Source of the DNA: UBA8958 sp964571695 | Lineage (GTDB): Bacteria > Desulfobacterota > Syntrophia > Syntrophales > UBA8958 | Reading direction: 5' to 3' | NCBI GenBank assembly: GCA_964571695.1 | Contig: CAZNDG010000002.1 | Coordinates: 106,157 to 170,156 of the forward strand | Length of the DNA: 64,000 nucleotides | Shown here: in pieces, positions 63,862 through 64,000 of the stretch | Layout of the letters: every line of letters starts with the position of its first letter | Position numbering within the stretch: the stretch's first letter is position 1 | The notes under the pieces: model-generated | What the model saw: only the letters and a program-made list of their open reading frames with translations | What the model was told of the DNA's origin: nothing | The model's database searches: none | Position numbers and translations under genes: made by a program

Positions 63862-64000
63862 GAGACCTTCGAAAAATGGCTTCGCCGCGGCTCAGAAATC
63901 TTTTTCGCCTCTGAATGGGTAACGTATAAACCTTATTCATTACCGAGCGTTAAGTTCAATCACGCAACGGCGAAAAACATTTGATTCGCCACTTGCGAAC
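63862..64000 (-). mobile_element. MITE-like element, copy 4, inverted, cut by window edge
   Basis: The first 139 bp of a copy in the same orientation as copy 3, starting GAGACCTTCG and running past the last base. It is upstream of the Trm112-like gene, about 32 bp before its start codon, so the gene's promoter would have to lie in or beyond the element. Confidence 0.75.

Noticed and set aside
63830..63940. N-terminal extension of the Trm112-like gene
   Set aside because: It would translate MITE sequence; a strong AGGAGG lies before the internal ATG.

Overview
This window is almost entirely one large surface-polysaccharide locus (LPS O-antigen or similar glycan) of a Gram-negative bacterium. 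The evidence is an O-antigen ligase-like protein, a WaaE-like core glycosyltransferase, a GT9 heptosyltransferase and a Wzm/Wzt exporter. The mosaic of sugar genes, the EPS-associated MarR-type regulator and the GC-rich flanks with an AT-richer middle suggest a deltaproteobacterium (Desulfobacterota, possibly Syntrophales). That assignment is inference only: there is no rRNA or housekeeping marker to confirm it, and no tRNA or rRNA gene was seen.

Layout. Positions 1-894 hold the 3' part of an SGNH-hydrolase gene. A minus-strand group (1.0-5.5 kb) carries a GT2, a GT4, a methyltransferase-like protein and an O-antigen ligase. From 5.6 to 63.4 kb every gene is on the plus strand, mostly spaced 0-40 bp apart or overlapping. 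At 5.6-9.2 kb lie glycosyltransferases and a methyltransferase. At 9.4 kb is a MarR-type regulator with a good sigma70-like promoter, followed by a sugar aminotransferase. At 11.3-22.0 kb is a legionaminic-acid-type nonulosonate operon (LegB, C, F, I, G, NeuD, HisF, HisH, two PP-loop amidotransferases, a PtmE-like guanylyltransferase). At 22.0-24.8 kb is an activated-heptose set (inverted HldE-like fusion, HddC-like, GmhA). At 24.8-32.3 kb is a sugar-remodelling set with two SDRs, two tandem aminotransferases, a split and shortened transketolase, a radical SAM enzyme and a methyltransferase.

From 32.7 to 42 kb come a TIGR04372-like protein, a B12-type radical SAM enzyme, the ABC exporter, and a cupin plus perosamine-synthase-like pair. 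These are followed by FkbM and C-methyltransferases, a Nudix protein and a Gmd-like dehydratase. From 43 to 55.6 kb come a paralogous pair of unassigned GT-B-like proteins, a methyltransferase, a GT2-like protein, a membrane SGNH protein, two Gfo/Idh oxidoreductases around an unknown protein, a GT4 and the initiating phosphoglycosyl transferase. From 55.6 to 63.4 kb come a ThDP-dependent E1 alpha/beta pair with no E2/E3, two aminotransferases, a CapD/PglF-type dehydratase and the heptosyltransferase.

The most unusual features are these: (i) a family of about 167-bp MITE-like elements (four copies, imperfect terminal inverted repeats, apparent 5-6 bp target duplications), one copy just upstream of a glycosyltransferase-like gene and two bracketing a tiny Trm112-like gene; (ii) three enzymes with long in-frame linker insertions, one containing a degenerate 7-bp tandem repeat; (iii) two separate two-subunit ThDP enzymes inside a glycan locus, one lacking the third transketolase domain; (iv) a kinase/nucleotidyltransferase fusion in reversed domain order; (v) a Gmd homologue whose catalytic Glu position reads Asn. 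Together these suggest a glycan containing a nonulosonic acid, heptose-derived and amino sugars, and possibly ThDP-built branched or extended sugars.
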